A DNA stretch of 31,130 bases from Paraglomus occultum (Eukaryota > Glomeromycota > Glomeromycetes > Paraglomerales > Paraglomeraceae): assembly GCA_910592205.1 (NCBI GenBank), contig CAJVPJ010000279.1, forward strand, positions 1-31,130, given 5' to 3'. Below the pieces are notes generated by a model. The model searched no databases, was not told where the DNA came from, and saw only the letters and a list, made by a program, of their open reading frames with translations. Positions 30,982 to 31,130 of this stretch are shown here, piece after piece; within the stretch, counting starts at the first letter, position 1, and every line of letters starts with the position of its first letter. Made by a program: the position numbers and the translations under genes.

Positions 30982-31130
30982 ATAAAGTTATAATCATGCC
31001 TTTTGCCTTTACTGAATTATTCTTTGTCTCCACAAAGATATATGGTTGTGATAGTGATTCTTACCTATACCCTCAGAACACAATCATTGAATTGTCAAGA
31101 TTGACTAATATTCAATGTTATAAAGCTTTC
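30982..31130. other. Window edge, nothing identified
   Basis: 149 bases beyond the inverted 38-base motif. No coding or repeat signal can be supported. Confidence 0.4.

Noticed and set aside
1-31130. tRNA, rRNA, CRISPR array or bacterial operon signals
   Set aside because: None seen on either strand; genes carry spliceosomal introns and individual promoters. A covariance-model scan was not possible here.

Overview
The window looks like nuclear DNA of an early-diverging filamentous fungus, most likely Mucoromycota and possibly an arbuscular mycorrhizal (Glomeromycotina) lineage. It is AT-rich, its genes are split by short (about 55-200 base) introns, and it encodes proteins typical of fungi (Ugo1, an Atf1-type bZIP factor) beside ones lost from yeasts (BuGZ). 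Long stretches between genes hold decayed mobile elements. The lineage is inferred from gene content only. Exon joins were made by eye and checked for a continuous reading frame; there is no transcript evidence.

Layout. (1) 172-2410, minus: an intact-looking gene of about nine exons that I cannot name. (2) 2.6-6.5 kb: a repeat zone with a direct repeat, two small inverted-repeat elements, a broken gene fragment and a Tc1/mariner transposase pseudogene. (3) 6.8-12.1 kb: a compact housekeeping block with BuGZ (minus), AP endonuclease (plus, divergent from BuGZ across 189 bases) and Ugo1 (minus, convergent with the endonuclease). (4) 12.3-15.1 kb: a second relic zone. It holds a decayed Fanzor (eukaryotic TnpB-like RNA-guided nuclease) and a broken copy of a dispersed coding repeat split by a 724-base TA-flanked inverted-repeat element. 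(5) 15.3-24.1 kb: three plus-strand genes, namely an Stm1/SERBP1-family ribosome-binding protein with an RGG tail and eight spaced tryptophans, an MPN-domain protein whose metal-binding histidines are lost, and an Atf1-type bZIP factor with an apparent GC-AG intron in its basic region. (6) 24.1-27.6 kb: mostly non-coding, AT-rich. (7) 27.6-31.0 kb: a relic block bounded by matching inverted 38-base ends. It contains a broken minus-strand spliced gene, a second and uninterrupted copy of the coding repeat seen at 13.6-14.9 kb, and a coiled-coil pseudogene with three in-frame stops.

The host genes are unrelated in pathway (kinetochore/spindle, base-excision repair, mitochondrial fusion, translation, ubiquitin-type signalling, stress transcription) and show no sign of joint function. 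The most unusual content is in the relic zones (Fanzor remnant, nested element with its uninterrupted counterpart in the same window, candidate two-gene transposon) and in the diverged MPN active site.
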